Counted from the first letter of the stretch, positions 40,175 through 49,165 are shown. The stretch: 64,000 nt of DNA from Actinomycetota bacterium (GCA_020636995.1 JACJWU010000004.1:124001-188000), one strand, 5' to 3'. Numbers and translations: made by a program. Notes: generated from the letters alone by a model not told the origin.

Positions 40175-40741
40175 ATGAGTTACGCACACCCGATGCCCGG
40201 ATGGGCAATGATGACCGCCGGCCGACCCGCCAAACGCCGTGGCCGGCACCACCACAACGGACCGTGGGGACAGGGCGGGCCCTGGGGTCCGCCGCCGCGA
40301 GCGCGCCGTGACCGCGGTGACGTCCGCCTCGCGATCCTGCTGCTGCTCGACGAGCAGCCGCGACACGGCTACGAGATCATCACCGAACTCGCCGACCGCA
40401 GCGAAGGTCGCTGGCGGCCCTCCCCCGGGTCCATCTACCCGGTGCTGAAGCGGCTCACCAAGGAAGGCCTCGTGCAGCCGTCGCAGGAGGAGGGCAAGCG
40501 CACCTTCTCGCTGACCCCGGCCGGCAAGACCCTGGTGGAGCAGCAACGCGAGGAGTGGGGCGAGCCCTGGGCCCGCGGCGATGAGACGCCCGACGAGGCC
40601 ATGAAGTTGTGGGCAGAGGGCCGCCAGCTCGGCGCCGCCGTCTGGCAGGTCAGCCAACTCGACGATCCGGCCCAGATCGACGCCGCGGTCGAGGTGCTCG
40701 CCGAGGCGCGCAAGAAGATCTACAAGATGCTCGCCGAGTAA
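40175..40741 (+). CDS. PadR-family transcriptional regulator
   Basis: The protein is 188 aa. An unusual 45-residue N-terminal extension rich in His, Gly, Pro and Trp (RHHHNGPWGQGGPWGPPPR) precedes the PadR winged helix (LAILLLLDEQPRHGYEIITELADRS, PSPGSIYPVLKRLTKEGLVQ, KRTFSLTPAGK). The C-terminal helix is for dimerisation. The His/Trp-rich extension could bind metal. Its own promoter carries an ATAT-type palindrome, so autoregulation is likely. It is convergent with the monooxygenase gene 3 bp away. Confidence 0.9.
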   Translation: MSYAHPMPGWAMMTAGRPAKRRGRHHHNGPWGQGGPWGPPPRARRDRGDVRLAILLLLDEQPRHGYEIITELADRSEGRWRPSPGSIYPVLKRLTKEGLVQPSQEEGKRTFSLTPAGKTLVEQQREEWGEPWARGDETPDEAMKLWAEGRQLGAAVWQVSQLDDPAQIDAAVEVLAEARKKIYKMLAE

Positions 40742-40744
40742 CGA

Positions 40745-41881
40745 CTAGTCCAGCGGCCCCGGGGTGTACGACACCTCGCGTGCCAGCATGGACGCGGCCA
40801 CCCGGGCCGGCGTCACTGCATTCAGAGAACGCCACACCTTCACCGCGACCGGGTTCGTCAGCGACCCCGTGCGCCCCATCAGGCGCGACATCCTGACGAC
40901 CCGGGCGGTGCGGGCGTGGCGTTCGAATTCGTACTGGGCGAACGCGGGCCCGTACGCCCCTGTTTGCGCCCAGGCCCGCCCGAGCACCACGGCATCCTCG
41001 ATCGCCATACAGCCGCCTAGCCCCAGGTTGGGAGTGGTCGGATGGGCTGCATCGCCCAACAGGCTCACCCGCCCCACGGTCCAGGTCGCCAATGGGTCCC
41101 GGTCGTACAGGTCGTTGTGCAGAATGGCCTCTGCCGGGGTTGCCGTTACCGCCTCCGGCAGACCGCCCACCCAACCTTCCACCCCACCCAGCACGGTCTG
41201 TTTGCGGGTGTGCGGATCCTGCATCTGGCCGGCCGGCACCCGACGCGCGGCCCACCAGTACACATGCTCGGCGTCGAGCGGGTGAACCGCACCTCGCCAA
41301 CCGATGCCCTGCGTCTCGCGCATCATCCCCAGGTCCTCGACCGCGACGGCAGCGATCCCCCGGTAGGCGGTCTCCCCGCTGTATCGCGGATCGTGCGCAC
41401 CGACCAGTGCAGTGCGGACCACGGAGCGAAGGCCATCCGCTCCGACCACGGTGTCCGCCCGCTCGGTGCTGCCATCAGCGAACGACAGATCCACGCCGTC
41501 GGGATCGTGCGCCAGGCCGACCAGTTGCTTTCCGGTGACGACAGCCCCATCGGGCAACTGCTCGTACAGCGCTCTATGCAGATCCGCCCGGCGCACGACG
41601 TATCCCTGCCCGCCCGTGATCCCGGAGACATCGAAGCCGGTGATCGTCCGGCCGTCCGGCGTGGCGGTCTCCGCCCAGCGGAACGGGCACACCGGCAGAT
41701 CCCAGAACCATTGCGCGACCCCGAGCGTTCGCAGGCCCTGTAGCGCGCCCGGCCACAGGCCGATCCCAGCACCCACCGGCTCGAGGGTCGGCGCCTGCTC
41801 GTATACCCGCGCCGGCACCCCCACCCTGTGCAACGCAAGCGCCAGGGACAAGCCACCGATGCCGCCGCCGATGATGTGCAT
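40745..41881 (-). CDS. FAD-dependent monooxygenase (PHBH group)
   Basis: The protein is 378 aa. The N-terminal GGGIGGLSLALALHRVG binds FAD. Then come RADLHRALYEQLPDGAV, the DG motif region VVGADGLRSVVRTALVG, and GRVSLLGDAAHPTTPNLGLGGCMAIEDAVVL, the second FAD site. This order is diagnostic of aromatic-ring hydroxylase-type flavoproteins. The first codon is right at the Rossmann fold (MHIIGGGIGG), so the start is secure. Substrate unknown; no pathway genes adjoin. Confidence 0.9.
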   Translation of the reverse strand: MHIIGGGIGGLSLALALHRVGVPARVYEQAPTLEPVGAGIGLWPGALQGLRTLGVAQWFWDLPVCPFRWAETATPDGRTITGFDVSGITGGQGYVVRRADLHRALYEQLPDGAVVTGKQLVGLAHDPDGVDLSFADGSTERADTVVGADGLRSVVRTALVGAHDPRYSGETAYRGIAAVAVEDLGMMRETQGIGWRGAVHPLDAEHVYWWAARRVPAGQMQDPHTRKQTVLGGVEGWVGGLPEAVTATPAEAILHNDLYDRDPLATWTVGRVSLLGDAAHPTTPNLGLGGCMAIEDAVVLGRAWAQTGAYGPAFAQYEFERHARTARVVRMSRLMGRTGSLTNPVAVKVWRSLNAVTPARVAASMLAREVSYTPGPLD

Positions 41882-41998
41882 GACCTGACTGTCTCACGGC
41901 CAAGATCATCGCCGCGCGGACCCACACCCCAGCCACCTCGAGCACCGCGAGGCCCAACGCATCGCCCTCGAAGAACGCCCTGCCTTCTTCGAGCGAAC

Positions 41999-43768
41999 TC
42001 ACCGCGAGCGGATGCCCTCGCGGGCGGTCTGCACCGCCATCCACACCGCGGCCAGCAACAATGCGATGCCGAAGCCCATCCGCAGATTCCCGGTGAACAG
42101 CGACCACGCCGCCCACAGCCCCAACCAGATGAGTCCCGCGATGAGCAGCGCCATCATCAGGCTCGCGAGCCGGCGACGCAGGATGGCCTCGATCACGAGC
42201 ATGGCGAATGCGATCCAGATGATCGGCCAGAGCAGCCCCGTGGTGTCGAACAGCAGCAGGATGCCCAGCGCGGCGAGCAGGATAGATGCGGACGCCGCCG
42301 ACCACACACGCAGCAAGCGGCCGCGGACATTGTCGTCCTGGGTCATGGGTTCCGCTCGATGCCGAAGATGTGAATGGACCGGCTCCACCGGCAGTGGCCG
42401 GGGATCCAGGCCCAGCGCGACACCCTCGAGTTGCTGACGCACGACCATCTGCCTGCGACGGATCTCCTCGACCTCCTCCGCGAGTTCCTCCGCCCGCGGG
42501 GTCGGGTCCTGCGGCGAGATGCCCTGGGCACGCTCGGCGGCACGGGCAGCGCGCAAGGCCTCCCGGGCTTCGGCGAGTTCGAGGTCGGTGTCGGCGAGCT
42601 TCTGCGTGAGGTATTTGCGAGCGGCCTCGAGGTCCCCGCGCGCCCACGCATCGGTCGGGGCTTCCTTGTCCAGCCCGGCCCAGGCGACCGGCTGTCCCCA
42701 CGACTGGCGCACGGTGCCCTTGCGCTCGTAGCGCACACCCGCGGGCGCCCGCTCCCCTCCGAAGACGTCGTGGGTGTCCAAACCCCAGAGTCCGCGGTAG
42801 TCCCGCACCCAGGGCGTGTCGTCACTGACCACCACCGGATGCCAGGGCTTGTCCTGCCCAGGCCCTACCGATACTCCGTCGCCACGCTTGTAGTCGATGT
42901 AGGGAATACCGATGGCGCCGGAGTCGTCGTCCTCGTGCCACGGCAGGATGCGCAGGAATGCCCGCCGCACCGTGTCCAGCCACTCGGGCAGTGGCACGCC
43001 GGCGGTGATCAGGTACTCACCTTTCAGGTACGCCCCGGAGTGCGAACCCGCGCCTGCGTAGACAACTGGATGAGTTCCGTCCACGAACTCGATGTCCGGG
43101 TCGTCCCACCGTCGGCGCAGGTCGTCGCCGACCTCATCGTGCGAGGAGAAGGCCACCCAGACGGGTTTCTGCTCCTCATCGTCAGTGAGGAAGATGGTCA
43201 CCTGCTCCCAGTCCGACTCGTGATCGTTGACACCGCCGAAGTTCGACCGCCAGTCGTTCATCGCGTAGAAGTACCAGTACTGCAGGACCACGTATCCGCC
43301 GTCCCGGGAGACATGACCGTAGTAGTAGCAGTCATCTTTGGTCGGCGTGCTCATGTAGGTCTCGTGCACGGCGGCGGCGTATCCACCGGGCACCCGCCCA
43401 CGCAGCAGGAGGGTGAAGCGCATGATCGCATCCACGAACCGGGACAGCAAACCGACCGCTGCGAACCGGCTCGAGGCCTTGAACTTGACCCGGTCCGGCC
43501 GCTTGCGCCAGGCCTTGTACTGCTTGCGGTTGAGTGGGCCGTCGACCTGCTGCAGGTAGATGATGTCCCCGACATGCACCCGACCGAGTTCGGCCAGCCG
43601 GTCCAGCGTCAGGGTGCCGCGCGCGGCCAGTTCTTCGGGCTCATCGTCTGTGCGGCGGTACAGCGCACTGACCTCGACGAAGTCCTCCACCGAACACGGG
43701 TAGAACAACTCGCCGCGGTTGTACCGGATCACCGGTTCATATGCGCGCAGCAACTCTTCATCAGGCAT
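41999..43768 (-). CDS. Vps62-like domain protein with coiled coil and C-terminal membrane helices
   Basis: The protein is 589 aa. The N-terminal 300 residues contain the pattern QYWYFYAMNDWRSNFGG, then NDHESDWEQVTIFL, and later VYAGAGSHSGAY. This is the Vps62/DUF946-type fold also seen in some secreted plant and fungal proteins. Residues about 390-455 are a charged coiled coil (LADTDLELAEAREALRAARAAERAQ and EELAEEVEEIRRRQ). About four helices follow between 485 and 580. The protein has no signal peptide, so the Vps62 part is probably cytoplasmic. Function unknown. The gap to the next gene is 388 bp. Confidence 0.7.
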   Translation of the reverse strand: MPDEELLRAYEPVIRYNRGELFYPCSVEDFVEVSALYRRTDDEPEELAARGTLTLDRLAELGRVHVGDIIYLQQVDGPLNRKQYKAWRKRPDRVKFKASSRFAAVGLLSRFVDAIMRFTLLLRGRVPGGYAAAVHETYMSTPTKDDCYYYGHVSRDGGYVVLQYWYFYAMNDWRSNFGGVNDHESDWEQVTIFLTDDEEQKPVWVAFSSHDEVGDDLRRRWDDPDIEFVDGTHPVVYAGAGSHSGAYLKGEYLITAGVPLPEWLDTVRRAFLRILPWHEDDDSGAIGIPYIDYKRGDGVSVGPGQDKPWHPVVVSDDTPWVRDYRGLWGLDTHDVFGGERAPAGVRYERKGTVRQSWGQPVAWAGLDKEAPTDAWARGDLEAARKYLTQKLADTDLELAEAREALRAARAAERAQGISPQDPTPRAEELAEEVEEIRRRQMVVRQQLEGVALGLDPRPLPVEPVHSHLRHRAEPMTQDDNVRGRLLRVWSAASASILLAALGILLLFDTTGLLWPIIWIAFAMLVIEAILRRRLASLMMALLIAGLIWLGLWAAWSLFTGNLRMGFGIALLLAAVWMAVQTAREGIRSR

Positions 43769-44156
43769 CGACGGGGCCTTTCGTTGACCTGCGGGGAGCC
43801 TACCCTGACCGGAATGCGCTGTCTCTGGGCCGAGTTATCCACAAGCGACGTGCGGAAAACCGGACATTTCCCTGAGCCGACTGTGAGCATTCCCACAATC
43901 GGCCTGCTTCCGGCATGACTTGCGAAAAATCGTGCTTACTGTGGCTCACGACAACCTGCTGTGAACCGCATTGGAGTCTCTTACGCAACACAGACCACGG
44001 AGGATCGTCCGGTCCGCCCCACGGCGTTGACCGGATCCGCGTGAGTTGGAGGCAACCTCCCCATCGTTGATGGCGCCCCCGTGCGAACCACACACCTCCC
44101 GAAATCCATCGGGCCCGCCAGCCCGTTCGTGCAAGAGCCATCAATGGAGTAGATTC
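43769..44156 (+). other. Long intergenic leader with paired segments, upstream of an NlpC/P60-like gene
   Basis: No protein gene is seen in these 388 bp. Near the gene, TTGATGGC (44067-44074) can pair with GCCATCAA (44137-44144), which lies directly before the TGGAG ribosome site. A GGAGG-CAA-CCTCC hairpin sits at 44048-44060. Such pairing could expose or hide the ribosome site, as in a riboswitch or thermosensor. The c-di-AMP riboswitch consensus is not present. Confidence 0.4.
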
Positions 44157-44828
44157 GTGAAGTTCCGCCACAAGGTGTTGAGTGCCGCCGTCGTCGTGCC
44201 GATCGTGATGGCCGGACCGGCCATGGCCGAGGAGCCGATCCCCACCGACCCGCCGGTCACCCCGATCGACCCGGTCGACCCGGCCCCCACCGAGCCCCCC
44301 GCCGAGCCGGTGCCGGCAGAAACCCCTGCAGCACAGATCGTGCCTGCCGAGGCCACCACCCCCCTGGCGACGGACCCGTTGCCGACCGAGCCCCCGGCCC
44401 CCAAGCGGATCGCCAAGCGCACCTCGCGCGCGGGCGTGAGCATGCGGACACGGGGTGTCCGGTACAGCCCCACCACCGCGGTCTTCCGCCTGATGAACTG
44501 GGCGCGGCAGGGTCGGGCCGGCTACCACAACGGGTGCCTGCGCCTGGCCGACGACGCCTATGGGATTCGTTCCGGGCGCACGTCGACCGCATTGCGTCAG
44601 TGGTACCGGGCCCGCCGCGCGGGATTCGGCCACAACAATCGCATGGCTCCTATCGGCGCCCAACTCTTCTGGCGCACCAGCAACCCGGCCGGTCACGTGG
44701 CCACCTACGTCGGGCGGGGACTGGTCGTGACCAACATGCCCGGTGGCCGCGTGAAGATGGTGCCTTGGCGCACGCTGGACCGCTGGGGACCGTACCTGGG
44801 CTGGGCCGAGCCGTACTACGGTCGCTGA
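44157..44828 (+). CDS. Secreted NlpC/P60- or CHAP-like protein with Pro/Glu stalk
   Basis: The protein is 223 aa, start GTG 44157 behind TGGAG. A signal peptide ends near AMAE (residue 24). Residues 25-82 are a Pro/Thr/Glu stalk with repeated TEPP/ADPxP units. The C-terminal domain (100-223) looks like a papain-like peptidoglycan amidase: Cys127 in HNGCLRLADDAYG, PIGAQLFWRTSNPAGHVATYVG with His180, and a Trp-rich end. There is only one Cys in the mature protein, as expected for the nucleophile. Probably a cell-wall enzyme. Confidence 0.7.
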   Translation: MKFRHKVLSAAVVVPIVMAGPAMAEEPIPTDPPVTPIDPVDPAPTEPPAEPVPAETPAAQIVPAEATTPLATDPLPTEPPAPKRIAKRTSRAGVSMRTRGVRYSPTTAVFRLMNWARQGRAGYHNGCLRLADDAYGIRSGRTSTALRQWYRARRAGFGHNNRMAPIGAQLFWRTSNPAGHVATYVGRGLVVTNMPGGRVKMVPWRTLDRWGPYLGWAEPYYGR

Positions 44829-44842
44829 GCCGACCCTGAGCT

Positions 44843-45145
44843 CTACCAACGTTTGGGCGTCTTGCACTCGCGGGGCGCAGGCTCCGGATCGATGCGCTGC
44901 CGTTCGGCGATCTCGCGCTTGGTCGCCGCGGCGGAGGGGGCCCAGACCTTGACGAGGAACGGGATCCCTGCGAACACGGCTGCGAACACGGTGATGACCA
45001 CGCCCACGAGCACTCCCCAGAAGGACGTGATCGCGAAGATCTCGACGCCCAAGAACATCACCACCGCCGTGTAGAGCACCCGTCCGAGGATGCCGTGGGA
45101 CACGGCGTCAGGTCGGCGGTCGGCGAACCACTGGGAAACCCCCAT
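44843..45145 (-). CDS. Small membrane protein (100 aa)
   Basis: The start is ATG 45145 (MGVSQWFADRRPDAVSHGI). Two hydrophobic helices (about 24-40 and 43-67) are followed by a charged tail with a single Cys (PRECKTPKRW). No family was recognised. It is convergent with the wall-enzyme gene and 41 bp from the MarR gene upstream, with which it shares a strand. Confidence 0.55.
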   Translation of the reverse strand: MGVSQWFADRRPDAVSHGILGRVLYTAVVMFLGVEIFAITSFWGVLVGVVITVFAAVFAGIPFLVKVWAPSAAATKREIAERQRIDPEPAPRECKTPKRW

Positions 45146-45186
45146 GCGAAAACAATCGGCATGAAAGTGGTCCCGGTTGAACGCCG

Positions 45187-45687
45187 CTATCCGTAGCGCG
45201 CCTCGAGGTCCGCAAGCAGCACCGACAACTCTGCGGCGAGTCGCTCGCGCTGCCGCGGTTTCAGTCCGGACAGCAGTTCCTGCTCCACGGCGAGGTGGCG
45301 CGGGATGAGGTCGTCGACAAGCTCCTGGCCTGCCTGCGTCAGTGACACCCACCGCACCCGAGCATCGGCGGCATCGACCTCCCGAGCCACGAGTCCGCGG
45401 GTTTGCAGACGATCCACTCGGACCGTGACCGTTCCCGCTGTGAGCCCGAGGTCGTCCGCCAACTGCGTATGCGTGGTCCGGCCACGCCTGGACAGAGTCA
45501 CCAGGACCGGAAAGTCGGCAGCCGTGATGCCGCCTGCGGCGAAAACTCTCGCCTGTTCGGCTTCGACGATCGCCCGGATCCGGGCCATCCGTGCCAACAC
45601 CCCGATCGGACCCACATCGAGGTCCGGCCGGATGTCCGCCCATTCGGCCATCACCCTGGCGATCGAGTCGTCATGCACATCAGTCAC
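45187..45687 (-). CDS. MarR-family transcriptional regulator
   Basis: The protein is 166 aa. It has the MarR winged helix: FPVLVTLSRRGRTTHTQLADDLGLTAGTVTVRVDRLQTRGLVAREVDAADARVRWVSLTQAGQEL. It is divergent from an NAD(P)-binding protein gene with a 45-bp gap carrying a perfect dyad. It probably represses that gene and ltrA-like gene behind it, and itself. Confidence 0.92.
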   Translation of the reverse strand: MTDVHDDSIARVMAEWADIRPDLDVGPIGVLARMARIRAIVEAEQARVFAAGGITAADFPVLVTLSRRGRTTHTQLADDLGLTAGTVTVRVDRLQTRGLVAREVDAADARVRWVSLTQAGQELVDDLIPRHLAVEQELLSGLKPRQRERLAAELSVLLADLEARYG

Positions 45688-45701
45688 CGTATGCTAGGAA
45701 T

Positions 45702-45719
45702 TACTTTGAGTCCAAAGTA
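45702..45719. promoter_or_regulatory. MarR operator
   Basis: The dyad TACTTTG-AGTC-CAAAGTA (45702-45719) has perfect 7-bp arms. It sits in the centre of the 45-bp gap between the divergent MarR and oxidoreductase starts, 13 bp before the ATG at 45733. MarR proteins commonly bind 16-20-bp AT-rich dyads in this position. Confidence 0.75.
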
Positions 45720-45732
45720 GTCGGAGCATGAC

Positions 45733-46302
45733 ATGACCATCACAGTCGTTGGCACCGGACACATCGGCAGTACCCTGGCGGGGATCTGGAGGCGGGCGGG
45801 GATTCCGGTCACCATGGCCAGCCGTTCACCACAGTCAGATGTCGACGGGATACCAGTGCTCCGGCTCGACGAGGCCCTCTCCTCGGCGGAGCTCGTGGTG
45901 ACAGCGATTCCGGGCTCGGCGATGGGCGATTTCCTCGCCGACCACGCCACAACGCTGGCCGAAGTTCCCCTCATCGATGCCAGCAACAACGTCGGAGCGA
46001 CGGTGCTGCATCACGCCGTGCAGGCGGGAAGCATCCCCTACTACCGGGCCTTCAACACCCTTGGCGTGGAGAACTTCCGGGAGCCGCGGTTCGACGGCAC
46101 ACCCGCAGACCTGTTCTACAGCGGCCCGCCGAGCCACCAGCAGAGCGTCGAGGCGCTGATCGAAGCCGTGGGGCTGCGACCCGTGTGGGTAGGAGATGGA
46201 CCCGACGCCGCGGACGTGCTGGACGGACTGACCCGGCTGTGGTTCACGCTTGCTCTGCAGCAAGGCCGCGGGCGGCACCTGGCCTTCCGGATGCTGCCGT
46301 GA
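45733..46302 (+). CDS. NADPH-dependent F420 reductase-like oxidoreductase
   Basis: The protein is 189 aa. The N-terminal Rossmann motif VVGTGHIGSTLAGIWRRAG and MASRSP fit the F420_oxidored/NADP-binding family (MASR supplies the NADP phosphate-binding Arg). VTAIPGSAMGDFL, IDASNN and YYRAFNTLGVENF also match. The C-terminal part is short compared with full F420:NADPH oxidoreductases, so a redox role with another cofactor is possible. It is likely MarR-regulated and coupled to the next gene (GTGA overlap). Confidence 0.82.
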   Translation: MTITVVGTGHIGSTLAGIWRRAGIPVTMASRSPQSDVDGIPVLRLDEALSSAELVVTAIPGSAMGDFLADHATTLAEVPLIDASNNVGATVLHHAVQAGSIPYYRAFNTLGVENFREPRFDGTPADLFYSGPPSHQQSVEALIEAVGLRPVWVGDGPDAADVLDGLTRLWFTLALQQGRGRHLAFRMLP

Positions 46303-47441
46303 GCCAGACCCGACTCATCCGCGACTCAGCGGCACACAAGGTCACCACCCTCGAACTGTTCTTCGACCTCGTTTTCGTCTACGGGATAAGCCAGGTCACC
46401 GCCTACCTGGCGTACGACCATTCCACGCTGGGATTCGCGCGGGGACTGCTGCTGGCCGCATTGCTGTGGTGGGCATGGGTCGCGTACAGCTGGCTGGGCA
46501 CATCCGTGCGCGTCGACAGGGGATTGGTCCAGACGTCGATGTTCGTGGCGATGGCCGCGATCATGGTGCTGGCCCTGCTGATGCCGGACTTCTTCAGCGA
46601 AGGCCGGGGCGCGTCGGTCGCCATGATCGCCGCGTCCGCGTACGTGATCGTGCGGATGATGCAGCTCGCCCTGTTCTACCTCGCGGGAAGAGAGGATCCG
46701 GGCATCATCGGCGCGGTGCTCAGGTTCTCCCGCACCGTGGTGATCGCCGCGGTGCTGCTCATCGGTGGCGCCTACCTGGGAGGCACATGGCAGTTGGCGC
46801 TGGTCGCCGTAGCGGTCACGATCGACGTCATCGGCCCGTTCTTCGCCCGTGGGGAGGGGTGGCGGCTGGCACCGGGACACTTCGCCGAACGCCACGGGCT
46901 GATCGTGATCATCGCGCTCGGGGAGAGCATCGTGGCCATCGGAGTGGGTGCGGCCGGGTTGCCGATCGGGGCGGCGTTGTTGATCACGGCCGTGCTCGGT
47001 GTGGCACTGGCCTGTGTGATCTGGGTGGCGTACTTCGATGGCGCCTCGGCGTCGCTAGAAGGGGCCCTCGAACAGCGCACCGGGGCCGATCAAGTGAGGA
47101 CCGCACGGGACGTCTACTCGGTGATGCATTTCCTGCTGGTGGCCGGGCTGATCCTGATCGCTCTGGCCATGAAGTCGGCGCTGAAGTCCGCCGACTACGG
47201 CTGGCAGGAACCCCTGCCCGGATACGCGGCCTTCGCTGTGGGGCTCGGCCTGTTCCAGTTCCTCGGCGGCTTGTGGCTCATGCGCCGGCGCGCTGGGGTG
47301 GGCACCGCGACCGCCGAGCCGGTCGTGGCGCTCGCCGCGCTGCTGCTGATCGGTATCGGCACTGTTGTCCCGGCGGGCCTCACAATCACCATGGCGGCCC
47401 TGCTCGCGCTCACATGGCGAGCGGTGCGGGCACCGACCTGA
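46299..47441 (+). CDS. Low-temperature-requirement A (LtrA) family membrane protein
   Basis: The protein is 380 aa, start GTG 46299. Family marks are at the N-terminus (KVTTLELFFDLVFVYGISQVTAYL) and in the middle (HFAERHGLIVIIALGESIVAIGVG). About ten to twelve helices are visible. LtrA proteins are membrane proteins of unknown biochemical role. It overlaps the F420-reductase-like gene, with which it forms a MarR-controlled pair. It is convergent with the hydrogenase operon, 3 bp away. Confidence 0.92.
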   Translation: MSQTRLIRDSAAHKVTTLELFFDLVFVYGISQVTAYLAYDHSTLGFARGLLLAALLWWAWVAYSWLGTSVRVDRGLVQTSMFVAMAAIMVLALLMPDFFSEGRGASVAMIAASAYVIVRMMQLALFYLAGREDPGIIGAVLRFSRTVVIAAVLLIGGAYLGGTWQLALVAVAVTIDVIGPFFARGEGWRLAPGHFAERHGLIVIIALGESIVAIGVGAAGLPIGAALLITAVLGVALACVIWVAYFDGASASLEGALEQRTGADQVRTARDVYSVMHFLLVAGLILIALAMKSALKSADYGWQEPLPGYAAFAVGLGLFQFLGGLWLMRRRAGVGTATAEPVVALAALLLIGIGTVVPAGLTITMAALLALTWRAVRAPT

Positions 47442-47444
47442 GGC

Positions 47445-47882
47445 TCATTCGCTCACCAGTCGCCGCACCTCACCAGCGGCATGTGGGATCGCCGCCTGCA
47501 CCGCTGCGGTGAGACCGGCGCCCATCCCGGTGCGTCCGACCTCGACCCCGACGAGGAAGAGATCACGCGGCAGCCGACCCAGGACGCGTGCCAGCTCCAG
47601 AGCCTGGCCGACGCCGAGACTGTGGGTACTGCTGGGGCCGAAATCGGGCGCAGGCAGGCCGTCGAAGACCGCGACCTCCCCCGGCATCGCACCGCTGAGC
47701 ATGCCGTCCACGATCACCACGCAGGGATGATCCCCGATCAGGTCGACCAACTGGATCGGCTCGGCGCTCTCGACCACGTCGACGCCTGCCAACCCCATTC
47801 CGTTCACGGCTTTGGCCACCTCGATGCCCACAGCATCGTCGCCGCGGGTCGGGGCACCGATCCCGACCACCAGCGAGGTCAC
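47445..47882 (-). CDS. Hydrogenase maturation endopeptidase
   Basis: The protein is 145 aa from GTG 47882, which overlaps the large-subunit stop. It has the HyaD/HycI-type pattern: VVGIGAPTRGDDAVGIEV (the usual GNxxxxDDG with the nickel-probing acidic residue), VVIVDGMLSGAMPGEV, and THSLGVGQALELA with the His ligand. It removes the C-terminal peptide of the large subunit after NiFe insertion. Last gene of the hydrogenase operon. Confidence 0.9.
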   Translation of the reverse strand: MTSLVVGIGAPTRGDDAVGIEVAKAVNGMGLAGVDVVESAEPIQLVDLIGDHPCVVIVDGMLSGAMPGEVAVFDGLPAPDFGPSSTHSLGVGQALELARVLGRLPRDLFLVGVEVGRTGMGAGLTAAVQAAIPHAAGEVRRLVSE

Positions 47883-49165
47883 CGCCGTTCCACCCGCAGA
47901 TCGAGGAAGTGTGTGGCACACGAGATGCACGGGTCGTAGTTCCGGATCGCTGTCTCGCACTGGTAGGACAGCTGCTCGTCCGGCATCTCCAAGCGTTCCT
48001 GAACGAACGCACGGAGGTCACCTTCGACGGCCAACTGGTTCTGCGACGTCGGTGGGACGATCGTGGCCTCACCGATGGAACCGTCCTCGGCGATCCGATA
48101 ACGGTGGTAGAGCAAGCCCCGGGGGGCCTCGGTCGCGCCGTGTCCCACACCGGCCCGCACGGGAACCTCGATCGCCGGGGCCGCGGCGCCCTGCCAGTCG
48201 TCGATGACGCGCACGGCCTCCTCGAGCGCATAGGCCAGCTCCACGGCACGCACCAGGATCGACCGGAACGGGTTGCGGCACTTCTGCGACAGACCCGCCG
48301 CCGCGGCAACCTGCTTGGCCATGGGCGACAGCGCGTCGTAGTGCAGGCTGTAGCGCGCGAGCGGCCCGACCACGTACGGGTCACCGTCGTAGCGGGCATG
48401 CAGTGCATTCGAATGCTCGACATGCTCCTCGACGACATGCTCACCGAACTCGGCCACCGGCATGTCCGATCCGGTACTGGTGGTGAGCCTGCCCGCCTCC
48501 AGGGGATAGTCCTGCCCGGCGCCGAGCGCCAGGTACAGATAGGGCTGATCGAAGTCCGGGAACTCGAAACCGGCCAACAGCGGCACGGCGGCGAGCACGT
48601 CCTCCAGGGCTGCAGCCAGCCGCGGCCGGATCGCCTGGAGTTCGGCAACGGTCGGCAGGCGGTGGAACCCACCGACCTTCACGTTGACCGGATGCACCGA
48701 GCGCCCACCCACCACGCTCATCAGGTCGTTGCCCGCGGCCTTGATCCGCAGCGCCGCCTCCACCACTTCGCGATGCTCGCGCGCCATGTCGATGCCGCTG
48801 TCGAAGCCGAGGAAGTCGGGTGCGTGCAGGAAGAAGATGTGCAGGGCGTGGCTTTCGATCCACTCCCCGCAGTACAGCAACCTGCGCATCAGGCGGATCT
48901 CGTCGGGTACCTCGATCCCGAATGCGTCCTCGATCGCCAGGCATGCGCTCATCTGGTAGGCCACCGGGCAGATACCGCAGATGCGGGCGGTGATGTCGGG
49001 CGCCTCGGAGAAGTCGCGCCCGCGCAGCAGCGCTTCGAAGAAGCGCGGCGGCTCGAAGATGTCCAGGGTCACCGCCTCCACCTGGCCATCACGCACTTGG
49101 ACGAACATTCCGCCCTCGCCCTCGACGCGGGCAAGGGCGTTCACCGCCAGTGTGCGCCGGGTCAT
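47879..49165 (-). CDS. hyhL: [NiFe]-hydrogenase large (alpha) subunit, group 3b-like
   Basis: The protein is 428 aa from ATG 49165. Both NiFe ligand motifs are intact: RICGIC with Cys63/Cys66, and DPCISCATH with Cys413/Cys416 and His419. Nine residues (FLDLRVERR) follow the His and are the likely piece removed by the endopeptidase. The short form, and the gene set of FeS and FAD/NAD subunits, fit group 3b NAD(P)-linked hydrogenases, like Hyh of Mycobacterium smegmatis. Its ATG overlaps the small-subunit stop (ATGA). Confidence 0.93.
   Translation of the reverse strand: MTRRTLAVNALARVEGEGGMFVQVRDGQVEAVTLDIFEPPRFFEALLRGRDFSEAPDITARICGICPVAYQMSACLAIEDAFGIEVPDEIRLMRRLLYCGEWIESHALHIFFLHAPDFLGFDSGIDMAREHREVVEAALRIKAAGNDLMSVVGGRSVHPVNVKVGGFHRLPTVAELQAIRPRLAAALEDVLAAVPLLAGFEFPDFDQPYLYLALGAGQDYPLEAGRLTTSTGSDMPVAEFGEHVVEEHVEHSNALHARYDGDPYVVGPLARYSLHYDALSPMAKQVAAAAGLSQKCRNPFRSILVRAVELAYALEEAVRVIDDWQGAAAPAIEVPVRAGVGHGATEAPRGLLYHRYRIAEDGSIGEATIVPPTSQNQLAVEGDLRAFVQERLEMPDEQLSYQCETAIRNYDPCISCATHFLDLRVERR

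Noticed and set aside
42374..43918. 514-codon open frame opposite the Vps62-like gene
   Set aside because: Antisense shadow. The minus-strand frame has the recognisable domain, coiled coil and membrane helices; this frame has none.
43769..44156. Considered as a second c-di-AMP riboswitch
   Set aside because: The GAATC and GAGCCCGTCAGCTAA-type blocks seen at 38545-38700 are absent.
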